Below, one piece after another: positions 1 through 9,243 of a stretch of DNA of 64,000 bases. A program made the position numbers and the translations under genes. The notes beneath the pieces were generated by a model that saw only the letters and a list, made by a program, of their open reading frames with translations, made no database searches and was not told where the DNA came from. Source of the DNA: Photobacterium rosenbergii (GTDB lineage: Bacteria; Pseudomonadota; Gammaproteobacteria; Enterobacterales; Vibrionaceae); assembly GCF_003026455.1 (NCBI RefSeq), contig NZ_PYMB01000004.1, positions 124,001 through 188,000 on the forward strand, read 5' to 3'. Position 1 is the stretch's first letter, and the number at the start of each line of letters is the position of its first letter.

Positions 1-110
1 GGTATTTCGCTTGGATCCTGGGTGTGCTACTTGCTTGCTCATTCGGTATCATCAACGCGCTGTGGCTTGAAGCGACAGAAAATATGGATAAAGAGGAAAC
101 CGGTGAGTAA
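1..110 (+). CDS. cydX: CydX, cytochrome bd oxidase small subunit (5' end missing)
   Basis: This is the 3' part of a very short membrane peptide. The frame from base 3 reads YFAWILGVLLACSFGIINAL followed by an acidic tail and a TAA at 108-110. That is the typical CydX pattern: one transmembrane helix starting with an aromatic YFAWILG motif, about 37 residues in full, so only one or two codons are missing. CydX stabilises the haem centres of the cytochrome bd quinol oxidase CydAB in the inner membrane. cydAB should lie just outside the window to the left. The stop overlaps the GTG start of the next gene (GTGAGTAA), which suggests translational coupling. Confidence 0.85.
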   Translation, partial: YFAWILGVLLACSFGIINALWLEATENMDKEETGE

Positions 111-405
111 CCTCGATCACTGGGTGAAGCGTGCCCACCAGTGGGTGGACTTCGGTCTACTACGCGTTGCGTCACTGCTGATGTCGATGGCATCGGCAGG
201 GCTGGTGGTGTGGGAACCCACACTCTTCGCCCAGGCGATTGGCGGATTCGGACCGGTCATCTCGCCAGCCCTGATTTGGGCAACGTGTGCAGCTATGGTC
301 TTCGGCGTTGGTTTTGTCCCTCGCCGTTGGTACTGGCAGGTGTTTTTCACCCCGTACGTTTCGTTGCCTATCTTGGCTTACATTTTGTTTTTGCGTTTAA
401 CGTAA
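103..405 (+). CDS. ybgE: YbgE, cyd operon membrane protein
   Basis: This is a 100-residue inner-membrane protein of the YbgE family (cyd operon protein). Three hydrophobic segments are visible, roughly at residues 20-40, 50-70 and 80-98. The motifs VWEPTLFA, GVGFVPRRWYWQ and a final YILFLRL match family positions. I chose the GTG at 103 because it overlaps the cydX stop by 8 bases and gives the family length; an in-frame upstream start would run through cydX. YbgE is co-transcribed with cydABX and its molecular role is not settled. It is the last gene before a terminator, so the cyd operon ends here and ybgC begins the next unit. Confidence 0.85.
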   Translation: MSNLDHWVKRAHQWVDFGLLRVASLLMSMASAGLVVWEPTLFAQAIGGFGPVISPALIWATCAAMVFGVGFVPRRWYWQVFFTPYVSLPILAYILFLRLT

Positions 406-452
406 CAATTTGATTTCAAACTGTTCACGCTGATACAAAAACATACAATTGA

Positions 453-490
453 AACAGCCCATTGCAATTGAGTAATGGGCTGTTTTTTTA
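453..490 (+). terminator. Terminator of the cyd operon
   Basis: An 11-bp perfect stem (453-463 with 474-484, arms AACAGCCCATT/AATGGGCTGTT) is followed by a T-run. It separates ybgE from ybgC. Confidence 0.85.
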
Positions 491-680
491 TATCTGGATA
501 AAATGCCAACAGGTAGGGAGAGAGCAGGGCCGTTCAGGGAGTGACAGGATCATCAAAAAGTAAAACTCTGCCTGTTTACTGTTAATGCATGATTCCAATC
601 TGGTAGCCAAGTTAGGTATAGTAAGCCCTTGGGCAAAAGCCTAGATACATTGGCACAAGTGATTGAACACCAAGGTTGGA

Positions 681-1094
681 ATGATAATGACCGAAGAACA
701 CCCGTTTGAATGGCCTATCAGGGTTTACTATGAAGACACTGACGTAGGTGGCCTTGTCTATCATGCTAACTATATTAAGTTTTTTGAGCGAGCGAGGACG
801 GAACTCTTCCGCTCCATCGGTGTCAGTCTTAACGACTTGTTCGCCGAAAAAGCCAGCTTTGTGATTCGGCATTTAGAGATTGATTACCTCAAGGGTGCCA
901 AATTGGATGATCAACTTGTTGTACGGACCTGGCCTAATACTATACGCCGGGCGTCGATCGAATTTTGTCAGGTTTTAGTTAACACTAGCGGGCAAACCTT
1001 GTGTAGCGCATCGATTCAGGTAGCCTGTGTCCACCCCGATACGTTGAAACCTATCAAGATCCCAGAACATATTTTATCGGAGATAACTAAGTGA
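681..1094 (+). CDS. ybgC: YbgC, Tol-Pal-associated acyl-CoA thioesterase
   Basis: This is a hotdog-fold (4HBT) thioesterase of about 137 residues. The signature [17 protein letters not shown] near the N-terminus contains the catalytic Asp of the family, and the later stretch FFERARTE is also typical. YbgC hydrolyses acyl-CoA (or acyl-ACP) thioesters and associates with phospholipid enzymes at the inner membrane. It is the first gene of the tol-pal operon. ATG codons at 681 and 687 are both possible; AAGG at 672-675 sits at a better distance from 681. An in-frame TTG at 663 is less likely. The stop overlaps the GTG start of tolQ by four bases (GTGA). Confidence 0.9.
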   Translation: MIMTEEHPFEWPIRVYYEDTDVGGLVYHANYIKFFERARTELFRSIGVSLNDLFAEKASFVIRHLEIDYLKGAKLDDQLVVRTWPNTIRRASIEFCQVLVNTSGQTLCSASIQVACVHPDTLKPIKIPEHILSEITK

Positions 1095-1774
1095 CTGAAC
1101 TTTCGATTTTAGATCTTTTCCTGCAGGCGAGTCTGCTAGGTAAGGTCGTTGTAATCATTTTGATGTGTATGTCCGTTGCATCATGGACCATGATCATCAA
1201 ACGTTCCCAGGTCTTGTCACGGGCCAAAATGAATGTGGAGCGTTTCGAAGACCGTTTTTGGTCTGGGGTCGATCTGTCGCAGCTATACCAAGAGGTAGAG
1301 GCGCGCAAAGATAGCCTGACCGGAACTGAACAAATTTTCCACGCCGGTTTCAAAGAATTCGCCCGACTTCACCGCAACAACGGCAAAGCGCCAGAAGCGG
1401 TTATGGAAGGGACGGGACGTGCGATGCGTGTTGCCATGTCTCGTGAAGTTGAAGAGCTTGAAACCAACCTACCATTCCTTGCAACCGTAGGTTCGATCAG
1501 CCCATATATCGGCCTGTTCGGTACGGTGTGGGGGGTAATGCATGCCTTTATCGCGCTGGGTGCAGTAAAGCAAGCCACGCTTGCCATGGTTGCCCCGGGT
1601 ATTGCCGAATCCCTGATCGCAACAGCGATCGGCCTATTTGCAGCGATCCCTGCGGTTATTTTCTTTAACAAACTGACCAACCAGGTGGCCAAGCTTGAGC
1701 ACTCTTATGCCACATTTATGGATGAGTTTTCTAGCATCCTGCATCGCCAGGCATTTGCTGCTCAGCAGGAGTAA
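1091..1774 (+). CDS. tolQ: TolQ, Tol-Pal proton-channel subunit
   Basis: This is a 227-residue inner-membrane protein of the TolQ/ExbB/MotA family. There is an N-terminal transmembrane helix around residues 15-38, a cytoplasmic domain, then two helices around 135-160 and 170-195. The family segments [18 protein letters not shown] and [20 protein letters not shown] are present. With TolR it forms the proton-conducting motor that energises TolA for outer-membrane constriction at division. The start is GTG, overlapping the ybgC stop, so translation is probably coupled. tolR follows 5 bases after the stop. Confidence 0.95.
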   Translation: MTELSILDLFLQASLLGKVVVIILMCMSVASWTMIIKRSQVLSRAKMNVERFEDRFWSGVDLSQLYQEVEARKDSLTGTEQIFHAGFKEFARLHRNNGKAPEAVMEGTGRAMRVAMSREVEELETNLPFLATVGSISPYIGLFGTVWGVMHAFIALGAVKQATLAMVAPGIAESLIATAIGLFAAIPAVIFFNKLTNQVAKLEHSYATFMDEFSSILHRQAFAAQQE

Positions 1775-1779
1775 CCGCG

Positions 1780-2226
1780 ATGGCTTATCAACCGAAAAAG
1801 CGCAAGGTTACTTGCGAGATTAACATTGTTCCCTATATCGACGTGATGTTCGTCTTGCTGATTATCTTTATGGTAACAGCCCCTTTTGTCACCCAGGGCG
1901 TTGACGTTGATTTGCCGAGCACTACAACGGCCAAGACTGCAGCGGAACTGGTTGGTGAAAACAGCGAAAAGTCGCCGATTATCGTTGAAGTTGACCAAGA
2001 TGGTCACCTTGGCATCAGTGTTGATGATCGCGAAATGCAACGTGGGTTGGGTTTAAATGAACTGCTAACCCGTGTTCGCGCCGAATTGCAGCTCAATCCT
2101 GAATCAGCGGTGCTGGTTGGTGGTGATGCACGTGCACCGTATGCATACATCATCGAAACCCTCGATGCCCTTAATCAGGCTGGTGTAGGGTCAGTAGGTC
2201 TGATGACCGAACCTCTAGAGCAATAA
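1780..2226 (+). CDS. tolR: TolR, Tol-Pal motor subunit
   Basis: This is a 148-residue ExbD/TolR-type protein with a short cytoplasmic N-terminus, a single transmembrane helix (about residues 17-38) and a periplasmic domain. The helix begins NIVPYIDVMFVLLIIFM; the Asp in YIDVM is the protonatable residue of the family. The C-terminal region has the expected pattern around VLVGGDARAPYAYII. It works with TolQ to couple the proton-motive force to TolA. The gene lies between tolQ and tolA in the conserved order, with very short gaps. Confidence 0.95.
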   Translation: MAYQPKKRKVTCEINIVPYIDVMFVLLIIFMVTAPFVTQGVDVDLPSTTTAKTAAELVGENSEKSPIIVEVDQDGHLGISVDDREMQRGLGLNELLTRVRAELQLNPESAVLVGGDARAPYAYIIETLDALNQAGVGSVGLMTEPLEQ

Positions 2227-2239
2227 GTAGGCAGGCAGG

Positions 2240-3283
2240 ATGAAGAAAAGAGAATACAGTGCTGCCTTCATTATTTCGTTACTTATGCATGGTTCACTGG
2301 TCGCAATGTTGTTGTGGGGAACGGATTTCATCATGACAAAACCCAAGCCATCGGGAAACATCGTTCAGGCGGTGGTGGTCGATCCGGCTTTGGTGAACCA
2401 GCAGGCTCAGCGTATCCGCCAGCAGCGCGAGGCGGCAAAAGCTGCCGAGCAGGACAGGCTGAAGCGTTTGGAGCAGCAAGCTGATGCATTGGAAAAGATG
2501 CGTCAGGAAGAAGAGCAAAGGTTACGCCAGCTCAAGGCTGACAAGCTGAAAGCTGAAAAAGAAGCACGTGAAGCTGAGCAGGAGCGCCAGCGAGTAGCTG
2601 CCGAGCGAGCAAAAGCGGCGGAAGAAAAACGTAAGGCTGATGAGGCTGCACGTATTGCCCGCGAGCAAGCTGCCAAAGCTGAAGCAGACCGCAAGGCGAA
2701 GCAGGAAGCGGCTGCGAAAGCAGAAGCGGAACGTCAGCGCCAGATAGCAGAGCAACGTAAGGCAGAAGAAGCAAAACGCCAGGCGGAAGCCGCCGCTGCG
2801 AAAGCAGAAGCAGAGCGCCAGGCACAGATAGCTGCCAAGAAGAAAGCCGAAGAAGAAGCCCGCAAAGCGGAGGCTGCCCGTAAGGAAGCCGAACGTAAAG
2901 CGGCAGAGGCCCGTGAACAACAGCGCCAGCAGGAAGCAGCACTGAATGATATGTTCGCAGGCCTTGAAGCTGAGTCTGAGCAGCGAGGCGGTGCCCGCGG
3001 CCAGTTTGTGGCGGACGAAACCCAGCGCTACGGAGCCATCTATACCCAGATGATCCAGCAGAACTTGTTGGTAGAGCAAAACTTTATCGGCAAGGAATGT
3101 GTGATCCGTATGCGTTTGTCGAGCAATGGTTTGGTACTTGATGCGTCGGAGGATGGTGGTGACAGTGCGGTTTGCCGTGCAGCGAAAGCGGCGGTGGTCA
3201 AAGTCAGCCAGTTCCCGATGCCGGAAGACCCAGCTGTTGTTGAGCAGCTTCGCAATATCAGACTAACAGTAAGCCCGCAATAA
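2240..3283 (+). CDS. tolA: TolA, periplasm-spanning Tol-Pal protein
   Basis: The 347-residue protein has three visible parts. Domain I is a short cytoplasmic segment and transmembrane helix (about residues 8-30). Domain II is a long Ala/Glu/Lys/Arg-rich helix (about 45-235) with many AEAERQ- and KAEEEA-like repeats. Domain III is a globular C-terminus with a Cys pair (KECVIRM and DSAVCRAA) that binds Pal, TolB and, in other species, phages and colicins. Domain II is shorter than in E. coli, which fits Vibrionaceae TolA. The repetitive helix leaves long open frames on the opposite strand that are not genes. Confidence 0.95.
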   Translation: MKKREYSAAFIISLLMHGSLVAMLLWGTDFIMTKPKPSGNIVQAVVVDPALVNQQAQRIRQQREAAKAAEQDRLKRLEQQADALEKMRQEEEQRLRQLKADKLKAEKEAREAEQERQRVAAERAKAAEEKRKADEAARIAREQAAKAEADRKAKQEAAAKAEAERQRQIAEQRKAEEAKRQAEAAAAKAEAERQAQIAAKKKAEEEARKAEAARKEAERKAAEAREQQRQQEAALNDMFAGLEAESEQRGGARGQFVADETQRYGAIYTQMIQQNLLVEQNFIGKECVIRMRLSSNGLVLDASEDGGDSAVCRAAKAAVVKVSQFPMPEDPAVVEQLRNIRLTVSPQ

Positions 3284-3293
3284 GGAAGGAGTA

Positions 3294-4643
3294 ATGATGA
3301 AACGTTGGTTAATGGGATTGTGCGTGGCGCTGTTGAGTTTCAGCCAAATCGCACAGGCGGAATTGGAGTTGGTGATCACCGAAGGGGTAGACTCTGCCCG
3401 TCCAATCGGTGTTGTGCCTTTTAAATGGGAAGGTGCCGGCCAAATGCCGACCGATATCTCGGCCGTCATTGCTTCTGACTTGCGTCGAAGCGGTAAGTTT
3501 TCACCGGTGTCGACCAGCAATATGCCGCAAACACCTTCGAGCGAAGAGCAGGTTGACTACAACGCCTGGACGTCAATGGGCGTCGATGCTCTGGTAACCG
3601 GTACGGTAACCATGAACGAGCAGGGCAACTATGTCATCAACTACCAGTTGATTGATGTGGTGCGCGGCCAACTGACTAGCGGCCAGAGCCGAGGCTTGGA
3701 AAACGGTGAGCTGGTGATGACCAAAGATCACCTGCTGATCAACAACCGTGCAACGGTAAAAGAGTCGCGCCTACGTCACTATGCCCACCGTATTTCAGAT
3801 ATCGTCTACGAAAGGCTGACAGGTGAAAAAGGGGCATTCCTTACGCGTATTGCTTACGTGGTGATTGATGACAAGGCCCAGTACCCGTATCAACTGCGTG
3901 TGGCAGATTACGATGGTTTTAATGAGCGTCTAGTTCTGAAATCCCAGCAACCGTTGATGTCCCCTTCATGGTCACCTGATGGCAGCAAGCTGGCGTACGT
4001 GAGCTTTGAAAACCAGCAGGCACAGATCTTTATCATGGATATCTATAAGGGTACCCGTGAGATGGTCTCTTCGTTCCCACGCCATAACGGTAACCCGCGC
4101 TTCTCGCCAGACGGCAAGAAACTGGCGATGGTGCTGTCGAAGAGTGGTAGCTTGCAAATCTACATTAAAGACCTAGAAACCAAGGAATTGAAGCAGATCA
4201 CCCGTGGTCGAGCCAACAATACCGAAGCATTTTGGGACCCGAGCGGTGACTCTTTGATATTTACCTCAGACAGAGGTGGTAACCCACAGATATATAGAGT
4301 AAATTTAGCTGACGGTTCGACTAAGCGCCTGACTTGGCAAGGAAGTCAGAACCTCGGTGGTCAATTGACGCCTGATGGCCGGTTCCTGGTAATGGTGAAT
4401 AAGTCGGACTCTGGCTATAACATTGCCAAGCAAGATCTGAAAACCAATGCGGTGCAGGTACTGACCAAGACATTTTTGGATGAGTCACCAAGCATTGCGC
4501 CTAATGGCGGCATGGTGATCTACAGCTCGGTGAATAACAAGTCTAACGAGTTGTCGCTAGTGTCGATTGATGGGCGATTTAAAGCAAGATTACCTGCAAC
4601 TAATGGCCGAGTAAGAGCTCCATCATGGGGACCTTTTCTCTAA
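3294..4643 (+). CDS. tolB: TolB, periplasmic beta-propeller of Tol-Pal
   Basis: This 449-residue exported protein has a Sec signal peptide ending in IAQA, with predicted cleavage before ELELVI. An N-terminal alpha/beta domain (about residues 23-160) is followed by a six-bladed propeller made of WD40-like PD40 repeats. Examples are [29 protein letters not shown] and [15 protein letters not shown]. TolB shuttles between Pal and TolA in the periplasm. A strong ribosome binding site (AAGGAAGGAG) precedes ATGs at 3294 and 3297; either could be used. The gene follows tolA by 10 bases. Confidence 0.95.
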   Translation: MMKRWLMGLCVALLSFSQIAQAELELVITEGVDSARPIGVVPFKWEGAGQMPTDISAVIASDLRRSGKFSPVSTSNMPQTPSSEEQVDYNAWTSMGVDALVTGTVTMNEQGNYVINYQLIDVVRGQLTSGQSRGLENGELVMTKDHLLINNRATVKESRLRHYAHRISDIVYERLTGEKGAFLTRIAYVVIDDKAQYPYQLRVADYDGFNERLVLKSQQPLMSPSWSPDGSKLAYVSFENQQAQIFIMDIYKGTREMVSSFPRHNGNPRFSPDGKKLAMVLSKSGSLQIYIKDLETKELKQITRGRANNTEAFWDPSGDSLIFTSDRGGNPQIYRVNLADGSTKRLTWQGSQNLGGQLTPDGRFLVMVNKSDSGYNIAKQDLKTNAVQVLTKTFLDESPSIAPNGGMVIYSSVNNKSNELSLVSIDGRFKARLPATNGRVRAPSWGPFL

Positions 4644-4678
4644 GTTAGTCGCAACAAGCAATAAAAAAGGAAAATAAA

Positions 4679-5209
4679 ATGCAACTGAACAAAGTTTTAA
4701 AGGGTTTGGCAATTGCGCTGCCAATGTTCACTCTAGCGGCGTGTAGTTCAAGTGAAAGCACTGATAGCTCAGCGGCGTCAGAGACTAATACAGGTTCAAC
4801 AACTGAACAGTCAACCGTTGTGACTTCACCTGTAGAGCAAGAGCCAGTACTTTCTGAGCAGGAGCTACGCAGCCAGCAGCTACGTCAAGAGCAAACTGTT
4901 TACTTCAAGTTTGACAACGCTGAAATCCAGCCTGATTACCAGGACATGCTAACTGCACATGCTGAATACCTTCGCGACAACGCGGAAGTTAAAGTGATTG
5001 TTGAAGGTCACGCTGATGAGCGCGGTACCCCAGAGTACAACATCGCCCTAGGTGAGCGCCGTGCAAACGCAGTTGCTAAGTACCTTCAGGCGCTAGGCGT
5101 ATCTGCTAGCCAGATCTCAATTGTTAGCTACGGTGAAGAAAAGCCTCTAGTTCTAGGCCACACTGAAGCTGACTACGCCAAGAACCGTCGTTCGGTTCTG
5201 GTTTACTAA
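4679..5209 (+). CDS. pal: Pal, peptidoglycan-associated lipoprotein
   Basis: This 176-residue lipoprotein has a type II signal peptide with lipobox LAAC (Cys at about residue 22) followed by a Ser/Thr-rich linker. The OmpA-like peptidoglycan-binding domain occupies about residues 70-176. It contains [14 protein letters not shown], the motif [14 protein letters not shown], and [12 protein letters not shown] with the Asp and Arg that bind meso-diaminopimelate. Pal anchors the outer membrane to peptidoglycan and is recruited to the septum by TolA/TolB. An A-rich leader with AAGGAAAAT precedes the start. Confidence 0.95.
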   Translation: MQLNKVLKGLAIALPMFTLAACSSSESTDSSAASETNTGSTTEQSTVVTSPVEQEPVLSEQELRSQQLRQEQTVYFKFDNAEIQPDYQDMLTAHAEYLRDNAEVKVIVEGHADERGTPEYNIALGERRANAVAKYLQALGVSASQISIVSYGEEKPLVLGHTEADYAKNRRSVLVY

Positions 5210-5228
5210 GCCATAATAGGTAATTACG

Positions 5229-5975
5229 ATGAACAGTAACACAATGCGAAAGCTCGCATTTACGTTGCTGGTTGGTGCGGCGACCCAGGTGGTCGCCGCA
5301 CCTGCTCCTGTTACTGAAATTAGCGGTAACAGTGCGCAGGGCGGTAGCCTGGAACGTCTGGAAAGGATGATTGAGGCCCGCAACCAGGTGCAGTTGGATA
5401 TGCAACTGCAACTGGATCAGCTGGCAACCGAAATGGATGAGCTACGAGGGATCGTAGAAAGAAACAGCTATGATCTTAGCCAGATGCTTGAGCGACAGCG
5501 CGAGCTATACCGTGAAATCGACACCCTGAGCCGTCAGCCGCAAGCCAAGCCTGCGGAAGAAAAAGCGTCTGAGAAGGCAAGCACAGAAGTTTACTCTGGT
5601 AATGTCGGGGAAAACGAAGCGTACGAATCTGCTGTAAACCTGATCTTGAAAGAGAAGGATTACACCGGTGCGATCACTGCATTCAAAGGTTTCCTCACCA
5701 CTTACCCTGAATCAAGCTACAAGCCGAATGCACATTACTGGCTTGGTCAGCTTTACTTCACTCAGAACCAGTTACCTGATGCTGCAGAGCAATTCACCGC
5801 GGTTGCCAGTTTTGAGAAGTCCAACAAGCGCGCTGATGCGTTGCTCAAGCTAGGTATCATTGCAGAGCGTAGCAACAAGGCAGCAGACGCGAAGAAATAC
5901 TACCAGCAAGTTATCTCAGCCTACCCGAACTCAACCAGTTCACGACAGGCACAAAGTAATCTTGATAAGCTTTAA
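5229..5975 (+). CDS. cpoB: CpoB (YbgF), Tol-associated cell-division coordinator
   Basis: The 248-residue periplasmic protein has a signal peptide (about residues 1-24, ending VVAA). An N-terminal coiled-coil trimerisation segment (about 38-100) carries many Gln, Glu and Leu residues, followed by a C-terminal domain of tetratricopeptide repeats (about 125-248). Repeat examples are YWLGQLYFTQNQLPDAAEQF and LLKLGIIAERSNKAADAKKY. In E. coli CpoB links PBP1B and Tol function so that peptidoglycan synthesis and outer-membrane constriction stay in step. It is the last gene of the operon and is followed by a terminator. Confidence 0.93.
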   Translation: MNSNTMRKLAFTLLVGAATQVVAAPAPVTEISGNSAQGGSLERLERMIEARNQVQLDMQLQLDQLATEMDELRGIVERNSYDLSQMLERQRELYREIDTLSRQPQAKPAEEKASEKASTEVYSGNVGENEAYESAVNLILKEKDYTGAITAFKGFLTTYPESSYKPNAHYWLGQLYFTQNQLPDAAEQFTAVASFEKSNKRADALLKLGIIAERSNKAADAKKYYQQVISAYPNSTSSRQAQSNLDKL

Positions 5976-5998
5976 GCGCTTGCTTGGATAGATATAAG

Positions 5999-6024
5999 AA
6001 GGCCGTTTATACGGCCTTTTTTGA
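5999..6024 (+). terminator. Terminator of the tol-pal operon
   Basis: The stem AAGGCCGT/ACGGCCTT (5999-6006 with 6011-6018) has a four-base loop and a T-run. Confidence 0.85.
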
Positions 6025-6050
6025 TCCATGCTATTTGAACGTTTGCGGTG

Positions 6051-6056
6051 TATAAT
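6051..6056 (+). promoter_or_regulatory. Possible -10 element of nadA
   Basis: A consensus TATAAT lies 40 bases before nadA, just downstream of the cpoB terminator. No good -35 at 16-18 bases is visible; TTGAAC at 6035-6040 is too close. Confidence 0.4.
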
Positions 6057-6095
6057 GCGCGGATTGTACAAGGACAGCAATAGAGCAACCGAGCT

Positions 6096-7157
6096 ATGAG
6101 TCTAACATTTGATCCCTCTGAAATGGTCTATCCGTTTCCACCTAAGCCAACCCCGCTAACTGTCGATGAACAGCAGGCGTACAAGGCAAAAATCAAGGCA
6201 TTGCTAAAGGAAAAAGATGCAGTGCTGGTGGCCCACTACTACACCGATCCTGAAATCCAGGCTCTGGCGGAAGAGACCGGCGGCTTTGTTGGCGATTCTC
6301 TTGAAATGGCCAAATTCGGTAATCAGCACCCAGCGAAAACGCTAGTGATCTGTGGTGTGCGTTTTATGGGCGAGTCAGCCAAGATCCTGACCCCAGAAAA
6401 GCGTGTTTTGATGCCAACACTGGAAGCCGAGTGTTCACTTGATCTTGGTTGTCCGATTGATGAGTTCAGCAAGTTCTGTGATGCGCATCCAGACCATACA
6501 GTAGTTGTATATGCCAATACATCAGCAGCGGTAAAAGCACGTGCTGATTGGGTAGTGACCTCAAGTATCGCGCTAGAGATCGTTGAACACCTAGATAGCG
6601 AAGACAAGAAAATTATCTGGGGTCCAGACCGCCACCTTGGCTCTTACATCCAAAAGCAAACGGGTGCCGATATGCTGTTGTGGCAAGGCGAATGTGTCGT
6701 CCATGACGAGTTTTCGGCTAAAGCTCTGCGCGATATGAAAAATGTCTACCCAGATGCTGCAATCTTGGTTCACCCGGAATCACCGGCAAGTGTCGTTGCT
6801 CTGGCCGATGCCGTGGGTTCGACCAGCCAGCTAATCAAAGCCGCGAAAGAACTTCCTAACCAGCAACTGATTGTTGCCACTGACAAAGGCATCTTCTTCA
6901 AGATGCAACAGATGGTGCCGGGCAAAGAGCTGATTGAAGCACCGACTGCCGGTGCAGGTGCGACTTGCCGTAGCTGTGCTCATTGTCCGTGGATGGCGAT
7001 GAATGGCCTTAAAGCCATTGAGCAAGGTCTACGTGAAGGCGGTGAACAGCATGAAATTTTCGTTGATGAATCACTGCGTGAAAAATCGTTGATCCCGCTG
7101 AACCGTATGCTGGATTTTGCGGCCCAGCTGCAGGTTAGCGTGAAGGGTAATGCGTAA
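6096..7157 (+). CDS. nadA: NadA, quinolinate synthase
   Basis: This 353-residue cytosolic enzyme condenses iminoaspartate (from NadB) with dihydroxyacetone phosphate to give quinolinate, the NAD precursor. The three [4Fe-4S] ligands fall at Cys113 (AECSLDLGC), Cys200 (GECVVHDEF) and Cys297, the last within a CRSCAHC motif at 291-297, the same numbering as in E. coli. Other family motifs are [19 protein letters not shown] and [11 protein letters not shown]. The gene is a single transcription unit between two terminators. No tRNA-Lys genes are found between cpoB and nadA, unlike E. coli. Confidence 0.95.
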   Translation: MSLTFDPSEMVYPFPPKPTPLTVDEQQAYKAKIKALLKEKDAVLVAHYYTDPEIQALAEETGGFVGDSLEMAKFGNQHPAKTLVICGVRFMGESAKILTPEKRVLMPTLEAECSLDLGCPIDEFSKFCDAHPDHTVVVYANTSAAVKARADWVVTSSIALEIVEHLDSEDKKIIWGPDRHLGSYIQKQTGADMLLWQGECVVHDEFSAKALRDMKNVYPDAAILVHPESPASVVALADAVGSTSQLIKAAKELPNQQLIVATDKGIFFKMQQMVPGKELIEAPTAGAGATCRSCAHCPWMAMNGLKAIEQGLREGGEQHEIFVDESLREKSLIPLNRMLDFAAQLQVSVKGNA

Positions 7158-7175
7158 AGCATCAATGTATTGCAA

Positions 7176-7204
7176 AAAGAGCGACCTTGGGTCGCTCTTT
7201 TTCT
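7176..7204 (+). terminator. Terminator of nadA
   Basis: A 10-bp stem AAAGAGCGAC/GTCGCTCTTT (7176-7185 with 7191-7200) is followed by a T-run. Confidence 0.85.
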
Positions 7205-7259
7205 ATGTGCTACAGCGGGTCTTGGATTAGACTCTACGTTTTAAGGAAGGAGATCTCGA

Positions 7260-8132
7260 ATGGGACAGACAATGCTGACCGTCGCTTTGCCCATTGCGTT
7301 GGCATGGATGATGTATTGTGTTGGCCTGACACTGTCACTGGCGGATTTCAAACGGGTAGGACGTTATCCCATTGCAGTGCTGGCAGGGTTATCCGCACAA
7401 TTGATTGGCTTGCCGCTGATTGCATTCGCCCTTATCCAGCTACTTGGTTTACCAGAAGTTGTTGCTGTTGGTTTGTGGCTACTGGCACTGGCTCCCGGTG
7501 GGGCCTCGTCGAATGTGATCACTCACCTTAGCGGCGGTAATACCGCATTGTCTATATCAATGACGGCAGTCAGTAGCCTAATCATTCCCTTCAGCCTTCC
7601 ACTATTGCTTCCCATCGTATTGAGTGAAAGCCAACTGGTATTGCCATTGAAAACGGCTATTTTGCAATTGGTCATGGTCACTTTAGTCCCAGTATCAATG
7701 GGTATGCTGTGCCACCATATCGGGCGTGGAAAACGGTTTGAGATTTTTGCCAAATGGGCTGGGCGCTCGTCGATTTGGGTGTTGATGTTTACCGTTGCAA
7801 TCACATTGGCGGCCAACACCAAGGTGTTCCAGCAACTCTTCTCAAGTGCGTCGATCGTGGCGATTGCCTTGTGTTTGTTGGGGATGGCATTGGGTGTGGT
7901 TGTTGCCCGTTTGCTAAGAGGTGGGGAGCAACTGACTAAGACGCTGGCAATCGAAGTTGGGGTTCAGAATGCCGGTACGGCCATTTTTGTCGCTGTGGTC
8001 CAACTTAAACAGCCTGAGTTAGCATTGACTCCACTGTTGTACGGAGTGTTGATGAACATTCCGGTGGCAGTGATGATCTATCGTCATCAGCGTGGACGCT
8101 TGCGTGCTTTCTTTGCCCGCGAGCCAAGTTGA
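7260..8132 (+). CDS. Bile acid:sodium symporter (BASS) family transporter
   Basis: This 290-residue polytopic membrane protein has eight or more hydrophobic segments. The BASS/SBF signatures are the loop LALAPGGASSNVIT (about residues 78-92) and EVGVQNAGTAIFVAV (about 231-245), which form the sodium-binding region in characterised members. Substrates in bacteria include organic anions and short-chain 2-keto acids; the substrate here cannot be told from sequence. A strong ribosome binding site (AAGGAAGGAG, 7242-7251) decides the ATG. It stands alone between two terminators. Confidence 0.8.
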   Translation: MGQTMLTVALPIALAWMMYCVGLTLSLADFKRVGRYPIAVLAGLSAQLIGLPLIAFALIQLLGLPEVVAVGLWLLALAPGGASSNVITHLSGGNTALSISMTAVSSLIIPFSLPLLLPIVLSESQLVLPLKTAILQLVMVTLVPVSMGMLCHHIGRGKRFEIFAKWAGRSSIWVLMFTVAITLAANTKVFQQLFSSASIVAIALCLLGMALGVVVARLLRGGEQLTKTLAIEVGVQNAGTAIFVAVVQLKQPELALTPLLYGVLMNIPVAVMIYRHQRGRLRAFFAREPS

Positions 8133-8165
8133 ATAAATCCCACCGAAGTAAAGGTGAGATAAAAA

Positions 8166-8199
8166 AGGCGGTCGCTCGGTACTGAGTGGCCGCCTTTCG
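8166..8199. terminator. Bidirectional terminator
   Basis: The stem AAAGGCGG/CCGCCTTT, extended inward by wobble pairs and CTC/GAG, lies between the convergent BASS transporter and UPF0149 genes. Confidence 0.75.
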
Positions 8200-8215
8200 T
8201 TTGTCTGCTATACCG

Positions 8216-8803
8216 TTATGCTTCAGCTTCGCCTTCGTTGACTAGCTGGTAGCCACGAATGGTCAGGCCGCAAAGCATAGTCGGTACTGAGGTAAAGATC
8301 TCTTCAAACTGAGCAAGGCCGTCAGCACCTTCTTGGGAAAGCGCTTCCATTGCGTTTTCAGGATCGTAAAGCAGGCTAAAGCAAAGCAGCACACCGCCAA
8401 GCAGTGCGTTGTTTTCACTCTCTTCTGGCATAATGGTTTCCCAGTCATCGCGGGATAGCTGCCAGCCTTGTAGTAGACCTTCAGAAAACTCGCGGGCATC
8501 GCTTGAGACCAACTCTTTATCATCTAGGGCACAACCTTCCGGCCATTGCCAGCTGCCTTCAAGCAGTGCTTGGCGGCTCTCGTTCCAAAGGTCAATAATA
8601 GCATTGGCGTAGCTTTCAAGCTCTTCTTGGCTAGTGAAAGGTGAGGACTCTTCGCCGCCCCACATGAAGGCAAGCCATTCAGATGGGTTGATAAGGTGAG
8701 GGGCCGCTGCCATTGCTGTCACAAAGCCACGGGTCTGAGCTTCGGAAAGCAACTGTTGAGCCAGTTGCGGGTTTTCCAGCACTGTGCGTAAAGATGAAGA
8801 CAT
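8216..8803 (-). CDS. UPF0149 (YgfB/YecA) family protein
   Basis: This acidic 195-residue protein has the YgfB/YecA (UPF0149) all-helical pattern. Recognisable parts are an N-terminal helix with FVTAMAAAPHLINPSEWLAFMWGG and a central segment with FSEGLLQGWQLSRDDW. There is no C-terminal SEC-C zinc motif, so it is the domain-only form. The family has no settled biochemical role; in Pseudomonas a YgfB member affects gene expression. It is monocistronic and faces the BASS transporter across a shared terminator. The ATG at 8803 is the first good start. Confidence 0.75.
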   Translation of the reverse strand: MSSSLRTVLENPQLAQQLLSEAQTRGFVTAMAAAPHLINPSEWLAFMWGGEESSPFTSQEELESYANAIIDLWNESRQALLEGSWQWPEGCALDDKELVSSDAREFSEGLLQGWQLSRDDWETIMPEESENNALLGGVLLCFSLLYDPENAMEALSQEGADGLAQFEEIFTSVPTMLCGLTIRGYQLVNEGEAEA

Positions 8804-8973
8804 AATTCGCTCTCGTATATTTGGTATCTGGGTTGGTCCAACGCAACTTAGCCGCTGGAAAACACATTATTGAGGTATTGTAACAGGGTAGTGAAGAAGG
8901 TGGCACTGTTCACCGGTAATTCGGAAGCATTGCTGCAATAGTGAACACTCAATTGATTGTGCTATGTTTTTTG

Positions 8974-9002
8974 TTGACCTTAGCAGTCCCAGCCACTATA
9001 GT
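8974..9002 (+). promoter_or_regulatory. Promoter of tRNA-Ser
   Basis: A -35 TTGACC (8974-8979) and a -10 TATAGT (8997-9002) are spaced 17 bp apart. Transcription would begin near 9009, about 33 bases before the mature tRNA. Confidence 0.75.
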
Positions 9003-9041
9003 AACGACCCTGTTGAGGCGACATGCCTTGGCTGACAATTT

Positions 9042-9129
9042 GGTGAGGTGTCCGAGTGGCTGAAGGAGCACGCCTGGAAAGTGTGTATACGGCAACGTAT
9101 CGAGGGTTCGAATCCCTCCCTCACCGCCA
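9042..9129 (+). tRNA. tRNA-Ser (GGA)
   Basis: This is an 88-base class II tRNA with an encoded CCA. The acceptor stem pairs GGTGAGG (9042-9048) with CCTCACC (9119-9125), with a G discriminator. The anticodon stem CACGC/GTGTG (9069-9073, 9081-9085) encloses the loop CTGGAAA, giving anticodon GGA at 9076-9078. The long variable arm and the GGTTCGAATCC T-arm are present. It is a single-gene unit with its own promoter and terminator. Confidence 0.97.
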
Positions 9130-9136
9130 TATTTTG

Positions 9137-9168
9137 AAAAGCCGCATTCGAAAGGATGCGGCTTTTTG
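9137..9168 (+). terminator. Terminator of tRNA-Ser
   Basis: An 11-bp stem AAAAGCCGCAT/ATGCGGCTTTT (9137-9147 with 9156-9166) ends in a T-run directly after the tRNA. Confidence 0.85.
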
Positions 9169-9243
9169 CTATGTATCGAAATCCAAATTCTACGTTTGCC
9201 TGAAAAGACAATTTGGGCATTTTGTTTTTTGCTACGAAAACTC

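Noticed and set aside
2503-3079. Long open frames on the minus strand opposite tolA
   Set aside because: They are caused by the repetitive Ala/Glu/Lys helix codons of tolA and have low-complexity Leu/Cys/Phe-rich translations.
5976-6095. tRNA-Lys genes between cpoB and nadA, as in E. coli
   Set aside because: The gap holds only a terminator and a -10 element; no cloverleaf can be drawn.
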